From NCBI GenBank assembly GCA_004561785.1, contig SFUB01000058.1, positions 1 to 8,449 of the forward strand: DNA of 8,449 bases, written 5' to 3'. Both the position numbers and the translations under genes were made by a program. Below are positions 1 through 6,104 of this stretch, in pieces (the stretch's first letter is position 1; each line of letters starts with the position of its first letter). Source of the stretch: a bacterium. Its GTDB lineage: Bacteria; Bacillota_I; Bacilli_A; RFN20; CAG-826. The notes under the pieces are model-generated. The model was not told the origin of the DNA. It ran no database searches and saw nothing but the letters and a program-made list of their open reading frames with translations.

Positions 1-60
1 GGCCATCGGGTACACTTCGACGCTCCTCCGTTCATGTGCCTTACATATACCGCACAGCAT
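1..60 (-). CDS. Possible 5' end of a leftward small CxxC protein (partial)
   Basis: On the minus strand, an ATG at 60-58 opens a frame that stays open to the window edge (20 codons) and begins MLCGICKAHERR, with a Cys-x-x-Cys pair at residues 3 and 6 as in small zinc-binding phage proteins. It begins immediately after the T-rich tail of the terminator at 61-95. No Shine-Dalgarno sequence precedes this ATG. A GGAGG further in (about 28-32) could instead serve a GTG or ATG closer to the edge. The fragment is too short to prove coding. It is recorded because these 60 bases lie outside the late operon and contain nothing else recognisable. Confidence 0.2.
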   Translation of the reverse strand, partial: MLCGICKAHERRSVEVYPMA

Positions 61-95
61 AAAGAAAACCCGTGTGGTGCGCAAAGCCACACGGG
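61..95 (-). terminator. Intrinsic terminator of the leftward late operon
   Basis: A perfect 9-bp stem (CCCGTGTGG at 69-77, CCACACGGG at 87-95) with a 9-nt loop is followed, reading leftward, by TTTTCTTT (68-61). That is the classic rho-independent form for minus-strand transcription. It lies 16 bases beyond the stop of the last late gene (112). There is no T-tract on the other side of the stem, so it should act mainly on leftward transcripts. Confidence 0.88.
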
Positions 96-111
96 CGAAT
101 ACAAGATTTAA

Positions 112-501
112 TCAATTCAATGGTGTCACAACGTCGGAATCGACAACGCTACCCATTAAAGTGGATGAACTTATAATTACTTTGTTTGTCTCTAGATCCG
201 CACAGCCGTATCGAACGATATACATATTATTACTAATACTGCTGAATTCTACATATTGATACGCCTTCCCACCTTGAATTTTAAAACCAAAACAAGGGAT
301 TGTTAAATTAGTATACTTTTCATGTATATCGAAGTCCTTGTAACTTTCGGGATTGTCGTCAACTATATATGTATAGCATTTATCGGTATCAGTATTTTTA
401 ATAGTTATATAGTGAGCATACAACTTCGTTCTTGGGATCGCGTTTCCGTCAATGGATGTTACGATTCCATTTTCGGCTTTTATTTCAGGCATTTTCCTCA
501 T
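112..501 (-). CDS. Unrecognised 129-aa protein, last gene of the late operon
   Basis: I do not recognise this protein. It is 129 residues, begins MRKMPEIKAENG, and is rich in Tyr, Ile, Thr, Asn and Asp, with alternating hydrophobic/polar runs (for example residues 28-48 and 79-114) that suggest mostly beta structure. There is no signal peptide or membrane segment. The start at 501 is supported by AAGGAG seven bases upstream. It lies 11 bases after the preceding stop and 16 bases before the terminator, so it is the distal gene of the structural operon. Base composition is very AT-rich (14 G/C in the 60 bases 361-420, counted by eye), unlike the capsid and tail genes. A minor virion part such as a head fibre or decoration protein is plausible from position only; an accessory (moron) gene is the alternative. 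Confidence 0.78.
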   Translation of the reverse strand: MRKMPEIKAENGIVTSIDGNAIPRTKLYAHYITIKNTDTDKCYTYIVDDNPESYKDFDIHEKYTNLTIPCFGFKIQGGKAYQYVEFSSISNNMYIVRYGCADLETNKVIISSSTLMGSVVDSDVVTPLN

Positions 502-512
502 AATATTTCTCC

Positions 513-872
513 TTACTCCATATATACATTATCCTCGAACGTTGCGTTCGGCGCGATGTTTTGGATAATGATATCTCCGATTTTTCCTTCGGCATTCGTA
601 AAGCGGAATTTTGCGCTTGAGATTTTCCTTCCATAAGTGTCGAGCGCGCAAGCGTCCACTAATACGCCGTCTACCCTCAACTTGCCAACCGCGAGCATCA
701 ATCGGTCTCCGAGTTTGGCGAATAGATCTTGATAGGTCTTTATCGGTTCATTCGATGTGGATTTCCCATATACGTAAATATTGCAATCCGCATCGTAGAT
801 TCCCAAGAGGTGCACGAACATCGGTATTTTTTTGATTTTGGCGAATAGCGCATCTGATATCATTCTTCGCAT
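513..872 (-). CDS. Unrecognised 119-aa protein after the capsid gene
   Basis: A 119-residue protein starting MRRMISDALF, with AGGAG six bases before the ATG at 872. A basic, hydrophobic N-terminus (residues 1-24) is followed by what look like short beta strands (31-36, 58-73, 86-92, 99-105) and an acidic end (FEDNVYME). It has two Cys (30 and 74), no clear membrane helix and no motif I can name. It follows the major capsid gene after a 58-bp gap containing a hairpin, and is followed 11 bases later by the 129-aa gene. In phi29 the position directly after the capsid gene holds the head-fibre gene 8.5, so a virion accessory protein is a reasonable guess from context, but no sequence similarity supports it. 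Confidence 0.8.
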   Translation of the reverse strand: MRRMISDALFAKIKKIPMFVHLLGIYDADCNIYVYGKSTSNEPIKTYQDLFAKLGDRLMLAVGKLRVDGVLVDACALDTYGRKISSAKFRFTNAEGKIGDIIIQNIAPNATFEDNVYME

Positions 873-888
873 TTTATTCTCCTAGTGT

Positions 889-913
889 TGCTTCCCTTTC
901 ACCGGGGGAAGCA
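889..913 (-). other. Hairpin between capsid gene and distal genes
   Basis: Perfect 8-bp inverted repeat (TGCTTCCC at 889-896, GGGAAGCA at 906-913) with a 9-base loop, in the 58-bp gap after the capsid stop (931) and before the ribosome binding site of the next gene. Neither strand has a T-tract after the stem, so it is not a standard intrinsic terminator. It could protect the 3' end of the capsid message, be a processing site, or partly attenuate expression of the two distal genes. Confidence 0.6.
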
Positions 914-930
914 TAGGGACCGGAGAAGGC

Positions 931-2019
931 TTAGATCGCCTTCCAAGCGTGCATCATGCAATTCGGAGAGAAGTACGCGATCTCATCATCGTGGAGGATG
1001 TAGTTCATGAAGTCGCCATCCCCGTTCGGGCTTTCCCGAACGGCTCTGTAGGCATTGTGCAGTTTCATTGCGCGTTCATCGATGAGAAGGGCGAAGCAAT
1101 CGGAGTCCCCGAAATCCTTGACGCGATGGACCTCCGCGGGGAAAGCGAGTTCCTCCGCGTGGAACGCTCCGGCGATAGTGTCGACTTCCACAGAAGGCAT
1201 GACGCCGTCTTTGATGAGGAGGATGTATTTCGGGGCTTTGCCCGCGATGTTGCCGTTGTAGGAATATCCCTGAGCCGGCTTCGAGAATTTCTCCGCGTAG
1301 GTCTTGACGGACTTGATGAAGGCTTCGCCGGTTTCGGTATTGGCGGGGACGGCGATGGAGGTCACCAAGTCGAGGGCCACGGCCTTCCCGGCGGTCACCG
1401 CAGCTGCGAGGTTGTTGTAGGTGTTTTGAGAGGTGGTCATATCCTCAAGGATGACTCCGCCCTGCACGCGATCACCGGCCTTATAGGCCTTGCCCTTCGC
1501 GAAGGCGGTGTCGGTCGCCACGGATTCGAGTTTGGCGCAAACGGTCCCGATGAGGTGGCGTTTGCAGTCGTTGAGGTAAAGGGTCAAAGAATCGTAAAGG
1601 CGCTTGGTGATGGACATGATGAGGCGGTCGTAGGATGCGCGATCCGAGAACGCCTTTTGGATGGTGCCCATATCAACGGTCGTTTTGAATTTCTTCCTTC
1701 CGAGACGCTCGGAGTAAGTAGCCTTTTGATAGTTCGGGCGAGCGGGTGCGCGGTCATTCGCGCCGGTCTCGTCATAATCTTCCGGCGAGACGAAGTTGAT
1801 GAACCACTCTTCGATGGTGTTTCCGACTTCGACTTTGAAGCCGTCCATGAATCCGAGTCCTTCTTCATAGTCGCCATCGAGGAAGACTTCGGCGAAGATT
1901 TTGTTGACCAATCCGGTCAGGGATTCCTTGGAAGCGGAAAAGACGGGGTTCGCGATCTTGTCTTGGTCGAGGTATGCTTTGACGATCGCGTTCAGTTGCG
2001 GTAGACTTACCAATTTCAT
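931..2019 (-). CDS. Major capsid protein, phi29 gp8 type (HK97 fold)
   Basis: A 362-residue protein that would form the head shell. Several stretches follow the phi29 gp8 pattern: NTIEEWFINF (67-76, against a similar IEE motif in gp8), then YSERLGRKKFKTTVDMGTIQ (102-121) leading into a long helix with KRLYDSLTLYLNDCKRHLI (139-157), and a C-terminal strand ending in SPNCMMHAWKAI. It is shorter than phi29 gp8 (448 residues as I recall) and ends near the end of the HK97-like core, so the C-terminal Ig-like domain of gp8 appears absent. AAGGAG lies eight bases before the ATG at 2019, and the preceding scaffold stop overlaps it as ATGA. Scaffold directly followed by capsid is the same adjacency as phi29 genes 7-8, which strengthens both calls. 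Confidence 0.85.
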   Translation of the reverse strand: MKLVSLPQLNAIVKAYLDQDKIANPVFSASKESLTGLVNKIFAEVFLDGDYEEGLGFMDGFKVEVGNTIEEWFINFVSPEDYDETGANDRAPARPNYQKATYSERLGRKKFKTTVDMGTIQKAFSDRASYDRLIMSITKRLYDSLTLYLNDCKRHLIGTVCAKLESVATDTAFAKGKAYKAGDRVQGGVILEDMTTSQNTYNNLAAAVTAGKAVALDLVTSIAVPANTETGEAFIKSVKTYAEKFSKPAQGYSYNGNIAGKAPKYILLIKDGVMPSVEVDTIAGAFHAEELAFPAEVHRVKDFGDSDCFALLIDERAMKLHNAYRAVRESPNGDGDFMNYILHDDEIAYFSPNCMMHAWKAI

Positions 2020-2312
2020 TTTTGTTTCTCCTTGGATAAGATTTCGTCCACGATTTCGCCTAGGGTTTTAGGCTCCGGCGCGGGATCCGGGTCGATGGGG
2101 TCGGGGTTTTTCCCGTCCCCTTTGGTTGGGGTATTGAGGAATAGGTCTCTCATCCTCTTCGATTGAGCCTCAAGAAGATCGCTTTTCGATTTGTCGTCCG
2201 CTTCGAGGGTCTCGACTCCTTTGATGAGGTTCGCTAGATTCTCGATTCCGGCCGGGTCCTGAGTCTTTTCCAAGATCGCTTTTAGACCTGTCTTCAATTC
2301 TTCGTAATTCAT
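2016..2312 (-). CDS. Probable capsid scaffolding protein, phi29 gp7-like
   Basis: A 98-residue, highly charged, largely helical protein: a helix-rich N-terminal half (1-60) with a coiled-coil-like stretch (about 25-58), a Pro/Asp linker (NPDPIDPDPAPEPK, 69-82) and a charged C-terminal helix (TLGEIVDEILSKEKQK, 83-98). Scaffolds commonly bind the shell through such a C-terminal helix. phi29 gp7 is also about 98 residues and also sits immediately before the capsid gene; that match of size, charge and position is the main evidence, as direct sequence identity is weak. Its stop overlaps the capsid start (ATGA) and its start overlaps the upstream membrane-protein stop (ATGA). AGGAG lies ten bases before the ATG. 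Scaffolding would be transient in prohead assembly. A different coiled-coil structural protein is the alternative. Confidence 0.65.
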   Translation of the reverse strand: MNYEELKTGLKAILEKTQDPAGIENLANLIKGVETLEADDKSKSDLLEAQSKRMRDLFLNTPTKGDGKNPDPIDPDPAPEPKTLGEIVDEILSKEKQK

Positions 2313-2602
2313 TTCTTTTTGTCTCCTGTGATGTCATCGATGTCGGATTTGAAGTCATCGATGGCCCCTTTGACGGACTCCTCGATGTCCTTCTTCTCAT
2401 CTTCATCGATGTGGCCATCCTTTTTGGCCTCTTTAATCTTATCATAAACTCGCCATCCGTTAAGAAACAGCGTGCACAGCGCTCCGAGGATCCCCAAGAC
2501 GATGAACACGATCTGGAGGATGTGTTCGGTCGCCATGGCCCCCGAAACGCCGGTCACCACGGATGACAGCAGAGCGAGAGCCGATTTTGCGGAATCGTCC
2601 AT
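2309..2602 (-). CDS. Small membrane protein, holin-like
   Basis: A 97-residue protein with a mildly hydrophobic N-terminal segment (about 7-23), a clear membrane helix (HILQIVFIVLGILGALCTLFL, about 27-47) and a highly charged Lys/Asp/Glu tail (51-97) containing KKDGHIDEDEKKDIEE. One or two membrane segments plus a charged cytoplasmic tail under 100 residues is the usual look of a phage holin, which would make pores in the host membrane at lysis. No holin family is recognised with confidence, and no endolysin is next to it. I chose ATG 2602 because AGGAGG (2611-2616) is eight bases away; ATG 2608, two codons earlier, is only two bases from that site but overlaps the previous stop. A membrane-anchored virion or assembly protein is the main alternative. 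Confidence 0.6.
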   Translation of the reverse strand: MDDSAKSALALLSSVVTGVSGAMATEHILQIVFIVLGILGALCTLFLNGWRVYDKIKEAKKDGHIDEDEKKDIEESVKGAIDDFKSDIDDITGDKKK

Positions 2603-2604
2603 AT

Positions 2605-3108
2605 TCATTTCCTCCTGTTGAGCCCGAAATACCCGATGAATTCCTTCGCCCAATCGAAGAGCAGGTTTCGATATTGCTCCTGGACTTCGGCGATCCTCGC
2701 CATCATGGTTCCGCGCGGATCCACGGATTCGCCCTTGCCGAAGGTGGTGAGATGGGTGAGGTCTTCGCTCTCGCCGTTGAGGTTCTTCGACTGCGGGGCG
2801 TCGTTGAACCAGTTCCGGGAGGTGACCTTCACCGCCCCGAACATTTCCTGCTGATTGGCTCTTAAATAGGTGAGCAGGAGTTGGTAGCGGGGCAAGGTGG
2901 CTTCGTACCAACCGAGCATCTCCTTTTTGGCGATGTCGATTTCCTCGGACTCCGAACCCTCATCGCAATAGGTCCAGCAAGCGTCCGGGCGCACTAGCTT
3001 GCGGATGACGGAGGCGAGTTCGGCTCCCCATCCATCGCTTCCGAAGGCATCGAGGCCGGACTCAACGTCTCGGAATTCAATCAATGTCGTTTCTTCCGGA
3101 TTCATCAT
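2605..3108 (-). CDS. Probable lower collar / head-tail connector protein (short)
   Basis: A 167-residue protein directly after the portal, where phi29 has gene 11 (lower collar, close to 300 residues as I recall). It has a helical N-terminal half with YEATLPRYQLLLTYLR (68-83) and a loop motif RNWFNDAPQSKNLNGESEDL (98-117), followed by THLTTFG. A (F)NDxPQ segment of this kind recurs, as I remember it, in podovirus collar and connector proteins. This would attach the tail tube to the portal. It is about half the phi29 length, so either the family is minimal here or this is another connector component. AGGAGGAG precedes ATG 3108; the frame is open further upstream (to an ATG at 3198), but that would overlap the portal extensively and lacks such a site. 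It overlaps the portal 3' end by 32 bases and ends next to the membrane-protein start. Confidence 0.58.
   Translation of the reverse strand: MMNPEETTLIEFRDVESGLDAFGSDGWGAELASVIRKLVRPDACWTYCDEGSESEEIDIAKKEMLGWYEATLPRYQLLLTYLRANQQEMFGAVKVTSRNWFNDAPQSKNLNGESEDLTHLTTFGKGESVDPRGTMMARIAEVQEQYRNLLFDWAKEFIGYFGLNRRK
2611..2616 (-). promoter_or_regulatory. Ribosome binding site choosing start 2602
   Basis: AGGAGG is two bases from the ATG at 2608 and eight from the ATG at 2602. Normal spacing favours 2602 as the start of the membrane protein. Confidence 0.7.
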
Positions 3109-4009
3109 CGTTCTTCTCCTCCTGATTGGGCTCTTCTTCGTATAGGCTTCGGGTCGTGGTCTTCGCTTCCACGGAATGGCTTGTCCCGAAGGCTTCATCC
3201 ACGAGCCGGACCCACTCCTTCACGTTGTCGAGGATCGCGTCCCTGTTGATGTTTATCTCATCGTTGTTGGCGTTGATTTCGTCCCCCTGCATCCTCTCGG
3301 GCTTCTCCTTCAGGTTGTCGATGCCCAAGAAGGTCAGGACCTCTTTTTCGATGCGCTCTTTTTGCTCCTCCAGTTTATCCAGAAGGTAAGGGGCTCCGGT
3401 CGTCATCGCGTCCACAGAGCCGACTTCATCGACTCCGATCGCGACCATGCTGGAGCCGAACGTGACGCGCTGGATGAGGTTCCGCAGCTTCGCTTCGTTT
3501 TGATTCGTGCACTTGAAGACGAACGGGATCTTTTGGAGATCGATGTTCATCCGGATGGCCATCTCCAATTCCACGAGGTCATCGACCCAATCGGCCAAAG
3601 AGTCTCTTATCGGCCTCAGGGTATGCTGTGCCCACCCAAGCACGATTTCGGGTTCCTCGACCCCACGAGCCACGTTGATGCGGAGGGCCGAAGTCGAAAG
3701 GGCCCTGGTCGGGATGTAAGGAGCCGTTCGGGAAGGCACAGGGACCGCCGTCACCGGCGTTCCGTAAAGGTTGAAATCTTGGGGCGCGTAAGGCACGTAG
3801 GCAAGCAACTCATCGCTGATCCTCAGGGCCCCGATGGTGCCCCGCGTCCAAAGGGAGCGGATGATCGCCTCGCGCTCCTCGCGGGCGAACCCTTCCCATT
3901 TCCACGAGGACGCGAAGAGGTTGAAATACCTCTCATAGAGCCGTCTCTTGATGTCGGCCCTCTCTCGCGCGATCGCGCGGAGATCCTCATCGTCTTTGAT
4001 TTTCTTCAT
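3077..4009 (-). CDS. Portal (connector, upper collar) protein, phi29 gp10 type
   Basis: A 310-residue protein, the same size class as phi29 gp10 (about 309). It would form the twelve-subunit ring at the capsid vertex through which DNA is packaged and ejected. Strong family signals: a helix/strand unit ending in LEMAIRMNIDLQKIPFVF (148-165), matching a gp10 segment with ISVNQNAQKTPVL; APYLLDKLEEQKERIEKEVL (206-225), matching gp10 APYVVDKLNAQKN; and TFLGI (226-230), followed by KPERMQGDEINANNDEI (236-252), matching gp10 KKERMVTDEVSSNDEQI. The tail is acidic. I chose ATG 4009 because GGAGG (4017-4021) is seven bases upstream; a TTG two codons earlier is in frame but badly placed. It starts two bases after the tail-protein stop, so translation is probably coupled. 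Confidence 0.9.
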   Translation of the reverse strand: MKKIKDDEDLRAIARERADIKRRLYERYFNLFASSWKWEGFAREEREAIIRSLWTRGTIGALRISDELLAYVPYAPQDFNLYGTPVTAVPVPSRTAPYIPTRALSTSALRINVARGVEEPEIVLGWAQHTLRPIRDSLADWVDDLVELEMAIRMNIDLQKIPFVFKCTNQNEAKLRNLIQRVTFGSSMVAIGVDEVGSVDAMTTGAPYLLDKLEEQKERIEKEVLTFLGIDNLKEKPERMQGDEINANNDEININRDAILDNVKEWVRLVDEAFGTSHSVEAKTTTRSLYEEEPNQEEKNDDESGRNDID

Positions 4010-4011
4010 CG

Positions 4012-6087
4012 TCAAACCTCCAAATTGTTTTTAGCCTGGTCAAAATCCCACTCGTTTTGGTACTTGTGAAGGATGGTGACCCCGGCCATGAGCCGGGAAG
4101 CCAAATCGTCCAAGAACTCCTTTTGGGCGTTCGTGAGCGCCTCCGCGTTCCATGAGGGCGTTCCCTCGAAATAGTCGAAGGAAGTCCTCACGTGCATATT
4201 CGGGACCCCGTAGACCCCGCGCGCGTATCCTCTATAGAAGAAGAGATTCTCGAGCAGGTTCTCGAAGTCGTCCCTCGGGCCCCAATATTCCCACTTTAGG
4301 GCCCCTTCGCCATAGGACTTGAATAGGCTTAGGTCGTTGATGGATTGAACCGAATACGATTGCTTTTTGAGGGCGTTTTCCTTTTGCTCCTGACCGACCG
4401 CATTGGACCAAATGGAAGTCGCGGTACCCCCGACCGCGGAGGCGATGCCGGTCGCCCCTCCCACGACCATCCCAACGCCTGCGGGGATCCCGGCCCCGCT
4501 CGCGATGAGGCTCGCGCCCCCGGCGATCGATAGGGCGGAGGCGAGGATGGATCCAAGCCCCGAGAAGATGGAGGTCGCGTTGCCGACCGTCAACTTCTTT
4601 TTGTCATAGTTGTAGCCGTTCCTCAAATAGTCGAACCACGCGGACGAATAGAGTGGCATTTCATTATTCCGGTCGCTCGCGATCAGGAACGGATAATCCT
4701 CTTTGATGTTCCGCCACGACCCCGAAGAGGGTTTGGCCTTGAATATCAAGGAAGAGGAAATCGAGGAGGACGGGACGAAATCGATCGTGACCTCGTAATT
4801 GCCTTCGGGGAGATTCTCGCCCCCGAACGAAGTCGAATAGGAGTCGTATACCAATTTATAATAGGAGAATTCCGAGGAGGAGAGTTTCGGATCCGCCGCC
4901 ATCGCGGTCGCTTTGGTGGCCGTGGATCCCGGCCTCCGCTTTGATAAGAGTCCGGCGCTCATGGTGAGGGTCGCGGTGATGGAGTTCGAGTCCAAATCGG
5001 TGAAGCGGAGATAAACCCCGTCCTTTCTCATCTCGAAATCCCCATTCCCCAAATTCCCGCGGTAAGGGATCTCCACGATTTTGGCGAGGTCGGATGCCGT
5101 GCGGTCGATGTCGGCGAAGTCCTGAGTGGTCACCGGAGAGGGGTTCTCCATGACATCGGATGAATTCAGATATCCGGAATAGGCCGGAGCGCCGTCCTGC
5201 GTTGATACCACGAAGTCGGTCTTGCTCGATGGATTGACCGTCCCAATGGAGAATCTCGGGCCCAGTTTCAGGGAGTGGGAGGACCCCTTCAGCACGAGTT
5301 GACCGTAGGTTATGTTGGTGGCCGTGTCCCGAATGACATCAAAGAAAAGGAGATAAGAGGTCTCCCCATCCGCGGTCCAGTGGCCGGTTTGGCCGTCGCT
5401 GTTCCATTCCACGGAGATGACATCGGTCGAAGAGGTCTCGTACCGGATGCCCCATGCGTTCCCGGTGGATATCCTATCATCGATGGTCTCGGCCAAAACA
5501 TGAAGACGGCCGGTCGCGGGGATGCCACCGCGGGCCACGGCGTACATCGCCGGGACCCCCTTGGCGTCGTTTCTGTAAATAAGGTAAGTAGGAGTCGTGG
5601 GGAACGTCCCTTCGGACTTCTTCACGATCTCCCCGGTCACTCCCTCGCTCACGGGATCCACGATGGCGGATCCGTCGGCGTTCCACCGATTGATCAGAGA
5701 GCGCGAGATATAGGTCCTGTCGCTCAACCATCCTTCCCACGGAAATGTGTTGATGGAATCGAGCCTGAGGGACACCTCAAGGGTTGAATCCGCGATGAAA
5801 TGAAAGGATGTGACGAAATAATACCAATCATAAGAAGAATCGCCGTTGCTGTACGTCAGGCAGGCGTAGTTATAAGCCAATCCGGAGTCGAAGGAAACCT
5901 CGGACTCCTCATCGGAGATCGGAAGCCGGATGGTGAGTTCCCGCGCCGGATAGGTCCGTTTGAAATCCTCGAAGACGTGCGAAGAAAGTTCGAGCCCACC
6001 TAGATAGTCCCGGATATTCTCAACCCGGAGGTTTCTCGCGGTGTCGATTTTCGTTTGTCCGTATAATCTAACTTTGGTCAAATACAT
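4012..6087 (-). CDS. Tail tube/knob protein, phi29 gp9 type
   Basis: A 691-residue protein, somewhat longer than phi29 gp9 (about 600). In phi29 this forms the distal tail tube, and its long hydrophobic loops insert in the host membrane for genome delivery. Matching features: the N-terminal strand block (about 88-115, with VSLRLDSINTF), TYISRSLINRW (125-135, against FIVREHVKLW in gp9) and VDPVSEGV (143-150); a Gly/Ala/Ser/Ile-rich hydrophobic stretch at 506-561, in the same relative place as the gp9 pore loops; and a C-terminal domain with NMHVRTSFDYFEG and a final ILHKYQNEWDFDQAKNNLEV that parallels the gp9 end. The middle (about 150-490) is divergent. Start: AGGGG (6096-6100) is eight bases before ATG 6087; an earlier ATG at 6105 touches the ATPase stop and lies upstream of that site. 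Coding DNA is very GC-rich in the loop. Confidence 0.88.
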   Translation of the reverse strand: MYLTKVRLYGQTKIDTARNLRVENIRDYLGGLELSSHVFEDFKRTYPARELTIRLPISDEESEVSFDSGLAYNYACLTYSNGDSSYDWYYFVTSFHFIADSTLEVSLRLDSINTFPWEGWLSDRTYISRSLINRWNADGSAIVDPVSEGVTGEIVKKSEGTFPTTPTYLIYRNDAKGVPAMYAVARGGIPATGRLHVLAETIDDRISTGNAWGIRYETSSTDVISVEWNSDGQTGHWTADGETSYLLFFDVIRDTATNITYGQLVLKGSSHSLKLGPRFSIGTVNPSSKTDFVVSTQDGAPAYSGYLNSSDVMENPSPVTTQDFADIDRTASDLAKIVEIPYRGNLGNGDFEMRKDGVYLRFTDLDSNSITATLTMSAGLLSKRRPGSTATKATAMAADPKLSSSEFSYYKLVYDSYSTSFGGENLPEGNYEVTIDFVPSSSISSSLIFKAKPSSGSWRNIKEDYPFLIASDRNNEMPLYSSAWFDYLRNGYNYDKKKLTVGNATSIFSGLGSILASALSIAGGASLIASGAGIPAGVGMVVGGATGIASAVGGTATSIWSNAVGQEQKENALKKQSYSVQSINDLSLFKSYGEGALKWEYWGPRDDFENLLENLFFYRGYARGVYGVPNMHVRTSFDYFEGTPSWNAEALTNAQKEFLDDLASRLMAGVTILHKYQNEWDFDQAKNNLEV
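4017..4021 (-). promoter_or_regulatory. Ribosome binding site choosing portal start 4009
   Basis: GGAGG inside the last codons of the tail gene, seven bases before the ATG at 4009. It leaves no proper room for the in-frame TTG at 4015. Confidence 0.7.
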
Positions 6088-6095
6088 GGTTTTAT

Positions 6096-6100
6096 CCCCT
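6096..6100 (-). promoter_or_regulatory. Ribosome binding site choosing tail-protein start 6087
   Basis: AGGGG lies eight bases before ATG 6087 and downstream of the other in-frame ATG (6105), so the shorter 691-residue product is favoured. Confidence 0.65.
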
Positions 6101-6104
6101 AACA

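Noticed and set aside
74..259. Plus-strand open frame starting inside the terminator
   Set aside because: It begins within the terminator stem, has no ribosome binding site and opposes the 129-aa gene, which has a good one.
949..2004. Long plus-strand open frame (351 codons) opposite the capsid gene
   Set aside because: It is an exact antisense shadow of a well-supported capsid gene, has no suitable ribosome binding site, and its Gly/Val/Asp/Arg/His-rich product reflects mirrored codon bias.
2309..2911. Longer 200-residue version of the membrane protein
   Set aside because: The extra N-terminal part lies wholly inside the collar gene in another frame, is Arg/Pro/His-rich, and lacks a start signal; AGGAGG precedes the short form.
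3176..4069. Plus-strand open frame (297 codons) opposite the portal gene
   Set aside because: Antisense to a clear gp10-type portal; low-complexity Arg/His/Asp-rich product and no start signal. Long antisense frames are expected from the GC-rich third positions here.
5275..5787. Plus-strand open frame (170 codons) opposite the tail gene
   Set aside because: Antisense shadow of the tail tube/knob gene with Gly/Pro/Arg/His-rich composition and no ribosome binding site.
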